A stretch of DNA of 8,497 nt from Enterocloster bolteae (GTDB taxonomy: Bacteria; Bacillota_A; Clostridia; Lachnospirales; Lachnospiraceae), in contig JAETTS010000094.1 of the NCBI GenBank assembly GCA_021769025.1, forward strand, positions 1 through 8,497, in the 5' to 3' direction. Positions 1 to 5,972 of the stretch are shown here, in pieces. Within the stretch, counting starts at the first letter, position 1; the number at the start of each line of letters is the position of its first letter. The position numbers and the translations under genes were made by a program. Below the pieces are notes generated by a model, which ran no database searches, was not told the origin of the DNA, and worked only from the letters and a program-made list of their open reading frames with translations.

Positions 1-217
1 TTATGGCTACGGTCACTGCCCCGCCAAAACCCTGTCCCTCTCCGGTGTAAGTACCAGCGGTATAGGTACCACTGGCGCTTGCAGCTGCCGTGGTGGTAGT
101 TGGCTCAGCCGCTGTAGTACTTTCCGCTTCGGGATTGCTGGATGAACATCCTGCCATCAGAACCATGCTAGATGCCAGGACTGCCGAAACCAGTCTTTTA
201 GTTACTACTTTTTTCAT
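1..217 (-). CDS. FMN-binding-type lipoprotein, N-terminal 72 residues (runs off left edge)
   Basis: Only the first 72 codons are present; the gene continues past the left edge. The start ATG (217-215) is preceded by AGGAGG (225-230 on the opposite strand) at 7 nt. Residues 1-23 form a type II signal peptide: a Lys-rich start, a hydrophobic stretch, then the lipobox LMAG followed by Cys24, so the mature protein should be lipid-anchored on the outer face of the membrane. Residues 25-49 are a Ser/Thr/Ala/Glu-rich flexible linker. Residues 50-72 read GTYTAGTYTGEGQGFGG and on into VTV, which resembles the opening of FMN_bind (PF04205) domains, found in small redox lipoproteins and in longer fumarate-reductase-like flavoproteins. 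Family membership is inferred from this short stretch, and the covalent FMN attachment motif would lie outside the window. It has its own promoter and follows a terminator, so it is a separate transcription unit. A different repeat-type surface lipoprotein is possible. Confidence 0.72.
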   Translation of the reverse strand, partial: MKKVVTKRLVSAVLASSMVLMAGCSSSNPEAESTTAAEPTTTTAAASASGTYTAGTYTGEGQGFGGAVTVAI

Positions 218-265
218 GTTCTCTCCTCCTATAAGAATATATGGCTTTTCCTAAGGTTTTCAGGT

Positions 266-282
266 GGTTAACACCGTTAACC
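266..282. promoter_or_regulatory. Perfect 7-3-7 palindrome, candidate operator of the lipoprotein gene
   Basis: The sequence GGTTAACACCGTTAACC is a perfect inverted repeat with 7 bp arms and a 3 bp centre. It lies about 10 bp downstream of the predicted -10 box (292-297) of the lipoprotein gene, roughly at +3 to +19 of the transcript, where a bound repressor would block initiation. It resembles the redox regulator Rex site (TTAA half-sites), but the gap between the TTAA cores is 5 bp here instead of the usual 4, so a Rex assignment is not supported. The regulator is unknown. Confidence 0.5.
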
Positions 283-291
283 TTTGGTAAA

Positions 292-320
292 ATTTTATCA
301 CTCTTTTTATGGAAATGCAA
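292..320 (-). promoter_or_regulatory. Sigma-A-like promoter of the FMN-binding lipoprotein
   Basis: Reading the minus strand, TTGCAT (320-315) is followed after 17 bp by TAAAAT (297-292). The -10 box carries an extended -10 TG one base upstream (TGaTAAAAT), which compensates for the weak -35. Transcription would begin near 285, giving a leader of about 68 nt before the ATG at 217. It lies just after the terminator of the upstream operon. Confidence 0.55.
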
Positions 321-353
321 TACCTTTTCTTTCTCTTTTTTGATTCTAAGGGC

Positions 354-392
354 AAAAAATGCTGCCCAGTGAAAATCATCTCACCAGGCAGC
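354..392 (-). terminator. Intrinsic terminator closing the ABC/TetR/GNAT block
   Basis: On the minus strand a 12 bp stem (392-381 with 372-361) has ten Watson-Crick pairs and two G-T wobbles. An 8 nt loop (380-373) separates the arms. The stem is followed by one A and six T residues (359-354). The T-tract is only on the minus-strand side, so the terminator acts on the leftward transcript that ends with the GNAT gene, 165 nt after its stop codon. Confidence 0.85.
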
Positions 393-556
393 GGCTTTTA
401 ATCATTCCATATTCTTACAGGGTTATCTCCTCACCTCTTCCTGAAATAATACAGGGTGTTTGCAATTTCATTATTGCAAACGATAATACCCCTTGTAAAG
501 ACCGTTTACCTTCCAGTCATCCGCTCCATTTTTCCATAGGCAACGGGTCCATGCTA
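393..556 (-). other. Non-coding 3' stretch with two further hairpins
   Basis: This 164 nt stretch between the GNAT stop and the terminator holds no convincing gene on either strand. It contains a perfect inverted repeat of 9 bp arms with a 6 nt centre (458-466 and 473-481; GTTTGCAAT / ATTGCAAAC). Nearer the terminator there is a small CCTG/CAGG hairpin (439-454). Neither is followed by a T-tract. They may fold as a structured 3' untranslated region that stabilises the mRNA end, or mark a protein-binding site. The function is unknown. Confidence 0.4.
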
Positions 557-1072
557 TCAGAGGCCAGATGATATCCCATAGACACATACATTCTCATAAT
601 GTCCGTCTTTATACACTTTGCTTCTATGTACTGCCTCTTTCTGAAAGCCACACTTCTCAAACAACCGTAAGGATGCCAAATTACATTCCAGGATGTTGGA
701 ATAGATATGATGCAGCCGGAGTTCACGAAATCCGTAGGAAACCAAAACAGCCACAGCCTCCTTCCCATACCCCTTGCCGCGGGCAGATTTCATCAACTTT
801 ATATAAAGTTCCGCTTCTCCCCGTTTGAAATCCCCACTGGACAGAAATATGATTCCCAAGGCATTCTCTGGACATTCTTTCCCTGCAATGATGAAGCGCA
901 GACTGCCGTCTGGCGAAGAGCGGAACCAATCCATCTGATGGCTGCAAGAGTTGGGAGCGTGATACCCCCCTACTCCTTTTGAAGTCTCCGAATTCTTAAT
1001 CAGGTTATAAAGCATATCGCTATCCTGCTCCTCAACTGCCCGAAGAATCACCTTATCCCCTGCAATCTTCAT
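557..1072 (-). CDS. GNAT-family N-acetyltransferase (RimJ/RimL-like)
   Basis: The 171-residue product is a single-domain GNAT acetyltransferase that would transfer acetyl from acetyl-CoA to an amine; the acceptor cannot be read from the sequence. The start of the fold reads KVILRAVEEQDSDMLYNLI (residues 7-25). Motif A is clear: a strand (ELYIKLM, 88-94) followed by the acetyl-CoA pyrophosphate loop RGKGYGKEA (98-106). The later segment NLASLRLFEKCGF (131-143) and the C-terminal YKDGHYENVCVYGI (154-167) are typical of the Acetyltransf_3 branch that includes RimJ, RimL and SpeG-like enzymes. The start ATG has a GGGGGAGG Shine-Dalgarno a few bases upstream. The length is normal. The gene begins 25 bp after the TetR gene stop and is the last gene before the terminator, so it is very likely co-transcribed with tetR. 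A role in modifying a metabolite or antibiotic sensed by that regulator is possible but only inferred. Confidence 0.85.
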   Translation of the reverse strand: MKIAGDKVILRAVEEQDSDMLYNLIKNSETSKGVGGYHAPNSCSHQMDWFRSSPDGSLRFIIAGKECPENALGIIFLSSGDFKRGEAELYIKLMKSARGKGYGKEAVAVLVSYGFRELRLHHIYSNILECNLASLRLFEKCGFQKEAVHRSKVYKDGHYENVCVYGISSGL

Positions 1073-1097
1073 ATGCCCCTCCCCCTGTAAAGGCCAA

Positions 1098-1685
1098 TTA
1101 CCTCCTTGTCACCCTATCCAGGTTCTTATAAATCCTTTCCTGCAGATCCAGAATATCCGGTATAGGATCCACCCCAGGCATGAGAAGGCCGTTGACAATA
1201 ACGAAAACTGCACCATAAGCCAGGGTCTGAAAATTGAAATAATAACTTTTATAGATCTCCTGAGGAATCTGCCTCTCCTCACAATACTGAACAAACTGTT
1301 CCACCATCAACCGAAAGCTTTTCCACTTATGAATTCCTGCCGGTCCCTCGTCAATGGTTTTCCAGAAGGACTCATTGATCAAAAACGGATTCTCGCACAG
1401 ATAATGGATATAAGCCTCATTCATCTTTAAGTGTGCAGTTTTGTAATCGCTTCCCCACTGTTTCTCAATTGCTTCCATATTCTTAAGCAAGATTTCATCC
1501 AGCTTCCAGGACATGGCAAGAAAATATTCTCTCCGACCTTTAAAATGCTTAAACTGTGCAGAACAAGAGACCTTACAGATCTCTGCAACCCTGCGGGCAG
1601 AAAATCCTTCCATTCCTTTTTCCCTAAGCTGTCGGATGCCTTCCTCTACCAATTCCTCCGCCAAATCCCGTCCAAACTCCTGCAT
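1098..1685 (-). CDS. TetR/AcrR-family transcriptional regulator
   Basis: The 195-residue product has the usual TetR length and layout. The N-terminal three-helix DNA-binding domain covers about residues 6-55; the helix-turn-helix is FSARRVAEICKVSCSAQFKHF (28-48), followed by the conserved K/R-rich turn and REYFLAM entry to helix 4. The remaining residues (about 56-195) form the variable, mostly helical ligand and dimer domain with aromatic-rich stretches (YFNFQTLAYGAVFVIVNGLL); its ligand cannot be predicted. The recognition helix has CSAQFKHF in place of the common TLYxHF. The ATG follows AGGGG at about 7 nt. It sits 55 bp after the ATPase gene and 25 bp before the GNAT gene, with no clear promoter in either gap, so it probably belongs to the transporter operon and may autoregulate it. 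A candidate site is the palindrome at 4752-4766. The regulatory target is inferred. Confidence 0.88.
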   Translation of the reverse strand: MQEFGRDLAEELVEEGIRQLREKGMEGFSARRVAEICKVSCSAQFKHFKGRREYFLAMSWKLDEILLKNMEAIEKQWGSDYKTAHLKMNEAYIHYLCENPFLINESFWKTIDEGPAGIHKWKSFRLMVEQFVQYCEERQIPQEIYKSYYFNFQTLAYGAVFVIVNGLLMPGVDPIPDILDLQERIYKNLDRVTRR

Positions 1686-1740
1686 AACAAAACCCCTGTA
1701 AAAACTCTTTTAAAACTGACTGCTCCTATTTTTCCTGCCT

Positions 1741-2538
1741 CTATTTTGCAAGCATCATTCGGTCATTGGCCAGTTCCTCGCCGCTTGCCTCAGCAAACTT
1801 GTGAAGCAGATCCTCCACTGTCAAATTCTTCTTCTCTTCTCCTGACACATCGTAAATGATCTGCCCCTCATTCATCATGATCAGGCGGTTACCGATGTGT
1901 ATGGCATCCTTCATATTGTGAGTGATCATCAACGTTGTCAGATGATCCTGATTGACAATGGTCTCTGTCGTCTCCAGAACCTTTGCTGCTGTCTTAGGGT
2001 CAAGAGCCGCCGTATGCTCATCTAAAAGAAGCAGTTTCGGCTTTTTTAACGTTGCCATCAGAAGGGTTAATGCCTGCCTCTGTCCGCCAGAGAGAAGCCC
2101 CACCTTGGAGGTCATCCGGTTCTCCAGCCCCAACCCCAGCTTTGCCAACATCTCCCGGTACATCTTCCGTTCAGTGTTGTTGATTCCATTTTTCAGAGTC
2201 CGTCTGTCCCCTCTGCGAAATGCCAGAGCCAGATTCTCTTCGATTCCCATGGTAGCCGCGGTTCCGTTCATCGGATCCTGAAACACCCGTCCTAAAAACC
2301 TGGCCCGCTTGTATTCCGGAAGATGGGTCACCTTCTGTCCATCGATCAGGATCTTCCCCTCATCCACCATCCAGGTGCCTGCAATGGCATTTAAAAGCGT
2401 AGACTTTCCTGCTCCATTTCCCCCGATCACCGTGACAAAATCCCCGTCCGCGAGAGTCAGGCTTAATCTTCTTAACGCCTGTTTTTCGTTGACCGTACCA
2501 GCATTAAATGTCTTGGATATCTTTTCCACCTCTAACAT
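1741..2538 (-). CDS. ABC importer ATP-binding protein (COG1101 type)
   Basis: The 265-residue protein is the cytoplasmic ATPase that powers the importer formed with the permease at 2538-3455 and the lipoprotein at 3600-4655. All nucleotide-binding motifs are intact: Walker A GGNGAGKST (39-47), Q-loop VFQDP (Q87), signature LSGGQRQ (149-155), Walker B LLLLDEH (169-175), D-loop AALD (177-180) and switch His207 in ITHNM. The DEHTAALDPKTA wording is typical of the ATPases paired with PF04392 binding proteins. The chosen start is the ATG at 2538, which overlaps the permease stop in a TGATG and has GGGAGG 9 nt upstream inside the permease gene, giving translational coupling. An in-frame ATG farther upstream (to 2598) would add 20 basic residues and overlap the permease more deeply, and is less likely. 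The product ends in MMLAK. Confidence 0.93.
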   Translation of the reverse strand: MLEVEKISKTFNAGTVNEKQALRRLSLTLADGDFVTVIGGNGAGKSTLLNAIAGTWMVDEGKILIDGQKVTHLPEYKRARFLGRVFQDPMNGTAATMGIEENLALAFRRGDRRTLKNGINNTERKMYREMLAKLGLGLENRMTSKVGLLSGGQRQALTLLMATLKKPKLLLLDEHTAALDPKTAAKVLETTETIVNQDHLTTLMITHNMKDAIHIGNRLIMMNEGQIIYDVSGEEKKNLTVEDLLHKFAEASGEELANDRMMLAK

Positions 2539-3455
2539 CAGCCTTTTCCTCCCTTTCTCGCCGGTTTTAAAAGAGCGCTTCCTGATTGGAACTGCCACAG
2601 GGCCACCGCCACAATCAGCGCCGACAAAAGTTTTAGAAGATCCGTGTCAACTCCCAGCCAGATAACTACCTGAAGTACCAGATAGTAGATGATGGATCCC
2701 AGGGAAACCCCCAGTAGAAGAAGGGCAAAATTGTGGAAAACTCTTCCAAACACAGCCTCCCCAATGATCACTGCCGCCAGGCCGATGACGATGGCACCGC
2801 GGCCCATATTGATATCTGCAAATCCCTGATATTGGGACAAAAGAGCACCAGAAAAAGCTACCAAACCATTGGAAATCATAAGGCCAAGTACTTTGCCGAA
2901 ATCTGTGTTGATTCCCTGCGCCCGGGCCATCTTGTCGTTGCAGCCGGTTGCCCTTAAGGAACAGCCTAACTCCGTTCCAAAAAACCAGTAAAGGATTCCA
3001 ATCAGTGCTGCCGTGATCAGAACCACCACAAAAATTGTATTTTTAAAGAAAGACACGTTCTTGATAAACCGCAGAGAAACCAGCAAATGGTACTTATCCA
3101 CATTGATTACCTGATTGGCCTTCCCCATTATTTTCAAATTCACCGACCACAGCCCAAGCTGGGTCAGAATACCGGCTAAAATCGGCTGAATTCCCATACA
3201 GGTATGAAAAATCCCTGTCACCAGGCCAGCAAGCATGCCGGCTGCCATAGCACCTGCCATAGCCACCCATACATTCTGTCCGCTTAACATCAACATAATA
3301 CAAACCGCGCCGCCGGTACACAAAGAGCCGTCTACGGTCAGATCCGCTATATCCAGAACCCGATACGTAATGTACACTCCAATGGCCATAATCCCCCAGA
3401 TGAGTCCCTGGGCCGCCGCGCCTGGTAAAGCATTTATCAAACTTCCTATATTCAT
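2538..3455 (-). CDS. ABC importer permease (BPD_transp_2 family, COG4120)
   Basis: The 305-residue, very hydrophobic protein is the membrane channel of the importer, probably working as a homodimer since only one permease gene is present. About eight to nine membrane segments can be seen, for example near residues 12-29, 46-58, 63-83, 90-106, 139-159, 188-206, 220-236, 242-266 and 276-289. The cytoplasmic loop SLRATGCNDKMARAQGIN (166-183) matches the Gx(N)xxxAxxxGI coupling motif of LivH-like permeases (PF02653). The start ATG at 3455 is supported by GAGGTGA at 5 nt; the longer in-frame reading to 3599 would run back across the intrinsic terminator at 3529-3570 and lacks family-like sequence, so it was not used. 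The gene stops in a one-base overlap with the ATPase gene. Substrate specificity cannot be inferred from this protein. Confidence 0.92.
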   Translation of the reverse strand: MNIGSLINALPGAAAQGLIWGIMAIGVYITYRVLDIADLTVDGSLCTGGAVCIMLMLSGQNVWVAMAGAMAAGMLAGLVTGIFHTCMGIQPILAGILTQLGLWSVNLKIMGKANQVINVDKYHLLVSLRFIKNVSFFKNTIFVVVLITAALIGILYWFFGTELGCSLRATGCNDKMARAQGINTDFGKVLGLMISNGLVAFSGALLSQYQGFADINMGRGAIVIGLAAVIIGEAVFGRVFHNFALLLLGVSLGSIIYYLVLQVVIWLGVDTDLLKLLSALIVAVALWQFQSGSALLKPARKGGKG

Positions 3456-3528
3456 CTCTGTCACCTCGCCTGCTATCCTGCCCTGCAAGATATCTTTTCT
3501 ATAAAAGTCCACTGCCTGGAAGATGTTC

Positions 3529-3570
3529 AAAAAACGGCAGCGAGACAAGCTTAACCCGATCCCGCTGCTG
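3529..3570 (-). terminator. Intrinsic terminator between binding-protein and permease genes (attenuator)
   Basis: On the minus strand, CAGCAGCGGGA (3570-3560) pairs with TCTCGCTGCCG (3545-3535) with one mismatch and one G-T wobble, around a 14 nt loop, and is followed at once by six T residues (3534-3529). It begins about 30 nt after the binding-protein stop and ends about 73 nt before the permease ATG. No separate promoter for the permease was found, so partial read-through is the simplest way the two downstream ABC genes are expressed. The expected effect is an excess of binding protein over permease and ATPase. Confidence 0.82.
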
Positions 3571-3599
3571 TCTGTCATTGCTCTTACGCTTCCTGCCAA

Positions 3600-4655
3600 T
3601 TACTCAATCGGCTCATACCCTTCCGGAACCTGAATGTTCAGTTCTTCACAGATCTGCGCATTGTACTTCTTGGTAAACTGGGGAGCATACTCGATAGGCA
3701 TCTCAGAGATATTGGCCTCTCCCTTTAAGATCTTGGCTGCCATCTTACCAGTGCCCCATCCCAGGTCATAATAGCTGATGGACAGTGTCGCAACACCGCA
3801 TCCTGCACAGATGCCTTCCTCGCCTGCAACTACCGGAATCCCTGCCGGCATACAGATACTGTTGACCAGCTCTGCATTGGCAGCTGCCGTATTATCCGTG
3901 GGAACATACAGCACATCGCTTTCGGAGCATGCCTTTGTCACGATTGTAGCCAGGTCGTTGGAATCTGAGAATGCATAATATTCACAGGTATATCCTAATC
4001 CCTCCAGAGCCGCTTTTACAGTGTCTACCTGATACTGAGAGTTGGCCTCTGCAGAGCAGTAGATCAGGCCGACTTTCTTGGCATCCGGGAACAATTCATG
4101 AAGCATAGCAGCCTGCTCATCAAGGGGAGCCAGGTCAGATGTACCGGAGATATTGCCGCCTACGGTTCCGTCAAACCCGTCGATTCCAAGAGCCACGCCA
4201 TACTCGGTAACCGAAGTTCCTAAGATGGGAATCTCATTGGTTCCGGCCTGAGCTGCCTGCAGCGCCGGTGTGGCATTGGCCAGAATCAGATCCACATCCT
4301 CTGACACAAAGCTGTTGATAATAGTAGAACAGGTATTGGCATCTCCCTGAGCATTCTGCTCGTCAAACACGACCCCGTCACCGAATTCTTCAATTAAAGC
4401 ATCCATAAAACCATAAGTAGCCGCATCCAGCGCATCATGCTGTACTAACTGGCAGATACCAACTGTATACTTCTCCCCTTCCGCTTCCCCAGTTGTGGTC
4501 TTTGCCTCTGCAGCTGTTGTCTCTGCCCCTGCTGCCGCTGTGGTAGCCTCGGTCTGTGCCGGTGTCGTCTCCTCCGCCTTACCAGAACATCCTGCCATAG
4601 ACATCACCATGGTTCCGGCAAGGATCAAGGATAACATTTTCATTGATTTTTTCAT
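3600..4655 (-). CDS. ABC importer substrate-binding lipoprotein (PF04392/COG2984)
   Basis: The 351-residue product captures the substrate outside the membrane for the adjacent permease and ATPase. Residues 1-22 are a type II signal peptide (MKKSMKM, hydrophobic core, SMAG) with lipidated Cys23. Residues 24-61 are a Thr/Ala/Glu-rich linker. From residue 63 (YTVGICQLVQH) to the end there is a two-lobe periplasmic-binding fold with family landmarks: LILANATPALQAA (123-135), ILGTSVTEYG (144-153), GTSDLAPLDEQ (171-181), GLIYCSAEANS (196-206), YVPTDNT (250-256), GEEG (278-281) and GWGTGKMA (299-306). Characterised relatives bind aromatic amino acids such as tryptophan, but the ligand residues cannot be judged here. 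The ATG at 4655 is chosen because AGGGAG lies about 9 nt upstream and the signal peptide starts there; an in-frame ATG at 4706 would place 17 unrelated residues in front. Its promoter is at 4757-4785 and a terminator follows the gene. Confidence 0.93.
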   Translation of the reverse strand: MKKSMKMLSLILAGTMVMSMAGCSGKAEETTPAQTEATTAAAGAETTAAEAKTTTGEAEGEKYTVGICQLVQHDALDAATYGFMDALIEEFGDGVVFDEQNAQGDANTCSTIINSFVSEDVDLILANATPALQAAQAGTNEIPILGTSVTEYGVALGIDGFDGTVGGNISGTSDLAPLDEQAAMLHELFPDAKKVGLIYCSAEANSQYQVDTVKAALEGLGYTCEYYAFSDSNDLATIVTKACSESDVLYVPTDNTAAANAELVNSICMPAGIPVVAGEEGICAGCGVATLSISYYDLGWGTGKMAAKILKGEANISEMPIEYAPQFTKKYNAQICEELNIQVPEGYEPIE

Positions 4656-4750
4656 AATCGCATCTCCCTCATTCATCGGATATTCGTTCACTTTCAAACC
4701 AGGCACCTGCTTCGGCCATTGGTAGATTCTGATGCCAGATTTTTTCGAAC
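4656..4750 (-). promoter_or_regulatory. About 95 nt mRNA leader of the ABC operon with a possible hairpin
   Basis: Between the predicted transcription start (near 4750) and the ATG at 4655 the RNA could fold a hairpin: GGCATC (4736-4731) with GGTGCC (4707-4702), one G-T pair, and a 23 nt loop. There is no T-tract after it and no T-box AGGGTGG core, so this is not a T-box and matches no riboswitch I recognise. Control is more likely at the promoter palindrome. Confidence 0.3.
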
Positions 4751-4751
4751 A

Positions 4752-4766
4752 GTAGTATCATACTAC
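4752..4766. promoter_or_regulatory. Perfect 7-1-7 palindrome over the -10 box, candidate operator
   Basis: GTAGTATCATACTAC is a perfect inverted repeat (7 bp arms, single central base) that fully contains the -10 hexamer at 4757-4762 of the ABC operon promoter. A dimeric repressor here would exclude RNA polymerase. The TetR protein encoded later in the same operon is the nearest candidate. The site does not match Fur, PerR, CodY or LexA boxes that I know. Confidence 0.55.
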
Positions 4767-4785
4767 AATTTTTTTGCCACGTCAA
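4757..4785 (-). promoter_or_regulatory. Near-consensus promoter of the ABC operon
   Basis: On the minus strand TTGACG (4785-4780) and TATGAT (4762-4757) are separated by exactly 17 bp with an A-run in the spacer. Five of six bases match consensus in each box. Transcription should start near 4750, 95 nt before the binding-protein ATG. It lies in the 177 bp gap after the dipeptidase gene, for which no clear terminator was seen. Confidence 0.8.
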
Positions 4786-4832
4786 TTCTATAGTGCTTTA
4801 AATTGTAAAAATTTGAAGTTTAACGTGCTCCT

Positions 4833-5837
4833 CTATCCCAATACTTCCCGATAAACCCGCAACACATTGCCGTGGAAAACTGCCTCGATTTCTGATTCCA
4901 CAAACCCCTGCCGCCTCATCTCCGCCTCCAGAATAGGAAGGTCGGCGCAGGACTTCATCTCCAAGTCTCCTCCGATCCCGTCAAAATCAGATCCCAAGCC
5001 GATGCAGCCGATTCCCCCTACCTGTTTCATGTGCTTCATATGGCGCACCATGTCAGACACCCGGCTCTTCATCTTCTCCTCTTCTTTTCCTGCTTCCGGC
5101 ACTCTGAGGAAAGGCGGATAATAATTGATTCCCAATACCCCTCCCCGTTCTCCCATCTGCCGGATCATATCATCGGTTAAATTTCTTAAGCATCCATCTG
5201 TTAACGCCCTGGCATTGGAATGGCTGGCTACGAAAGGCTTTTGGGTATACCGGAACACATCCCAGACTCCCGCATCGTTTAGATGGGAGATATCGATGAT
5301 CATCCCCAGCCTCTCCATTTCCTCCAGAAATACAATCCCAGTCTCTGTAAGACCGTGTTCCGTGTCCGGGGTTCCCATGGAGCCTGCCCCTCTTGTATCC
5401 CTGCAGCTTGGGTATCCCAGCTCATTGGGATGGTTCCACAGAAGGGTCATCATCCGCACGCCCAGACGATAGAAGTCCCGCAGGTAAGACAGCTTCCCTT
5501 GGCAGACAGCTCCTTCCTCTATGGTCAAAAGGGCAGACATCCGTCCCTTTTTCCAGTTTTCTTCAATATCCTCATAGGATTTCACAATGCCGATCAGATC
5601 CTGGTTCTTCTCCATCTCCTGATAGAAAACATCGAGAAGATTCATGGCATATTCAAACGGATTCTTCTCCCGTTGAATCGAAGTAAACAAGGCAAAATTC
5701 TGAACCCCGTAATCTCCCTTTTCCATCTTCTCCAGATCCACATGGAACCCGTTCCTTCGAATTCCTGCATCCTCTCCCCTGCTCTGGGCGTAATAAATCT
5801 CTGCGATGGTATCGCAATGCATATCTACAACCTTCAT
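4833..5837 (-). CDS. Membrane dipeptidase-like metallopeptidase (family M19)
   Basis: The 334-residue product belongs to the renal dipeptidase family (PF01244), zinc enzymes that split dipeptides, often including those with a C-terminal D-residue. The metal ligands of the family are visible: His7 and Asp9 in DMHCDT, the bridging Glu in TIEEGA (107 or 108), His185 in DISHLND, His206 in ASHSNAR, plus Asp284 in LGSDFDG. The C-terminal FHGNVLRV (321-328) is the usual family ending. There is no signal peptide, so it should be cytosolic, as bacterial members commonly are. The ATG at 5837 has AGGAGG at 6 nt and opens with the conserved first strand; the longer frame back to 5945 would start upstream of the predicted transcription start and was rejected. 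It has its own promoter, with the ABC importer operon 177 bp downstream. A role in digesting imported or wall-derived dipeptides is plausible but inferred. Confidence 0.93.
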   Translation of the reverse strand: MKVVDMHCDTIAEIYYAQSRGEDAGIRRNGFHVDLEKMEKGDYGVQNFALFTSIQREKNPFEYAMNLLDVFYQEMEKNQDLIGIVKSYEDIEENWKKGRMSALLTIEEGAVCQGKLSYLRDFYRLGVRMMTLLWNHPNELGYPSCRDTRGAGSMGTPDTEHGLTETGIVFLEEMERLGMIIDISHLNDAGVWDVFRYTQKPFVASHSNARALTDGCLRNLTDDMIRQMGERGGVLGINYYPPFLRVPEAGKEEEKMKSRVSDMVRHMKHMKQVGGIGCIGLGSDFDGIGGDLEMKSCADLPILEAEMRRQGFVESEIEAVFHGNVLRVYREVLG

Positions 5838-5925
5838 TCTCATCCTCCTGGCATGCAATACTCCTAAAGCCTCATTTTCCATCAGGCATAGATGCTCCAA
5901 GAATACGCAATCATTATGATTCCGA

Positions 5926-5954
5926 ATTATATCACGATTTTTCAAGAATGTAAA
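5926..5954 (-). promoter_or_regulatory. Promoter of the dipeptidase gene
   Basis: On the minus strand TTTACA (5954-5949) and a perfect TATAAT (5931-5926) are 17 bp apart. Transcription would start near 5919, giving an 82 nt leader to the ATG at 5837. A 13 bp palindrome, AATCATTATGATT (5909-5921), spans the predicted start site and could be an operator, though such AT-rich repeats are common. The promoter lies directly after the cardiolipin synthase stop codon (5973), with no terminator between. Confidence 0.75.
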
Positions 5955-5972
5955 AGTACGTTTTGCATCTTC

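Noticed and set aside
359..571. Plus-strand open frame of 70 codons
   Set aside because: It begins inside the terminator hairpin, has no ribosome binding site, and runs into the GNAT gene antisense.
3456..3599. Longer start for the permease back to 3599
   Set aside because: The extension crosses the intrinsic terminator and the residues do not look like family sequence; GAGGTGA supports 3455.
4656..4706. Longer start for the binding protein at 4706
   Set aside because: It adds 17 residues before a textbook lipoprotein signal peptide, while the ATG at 4655 has its own Shine-Dalgarno.
4798..4832. AT-rich inverted repeat after the dipeptidase stop as a terminator
   Set aside because: The pairing is short, AT-only and interrupted, and no T-tract follows in the right place.
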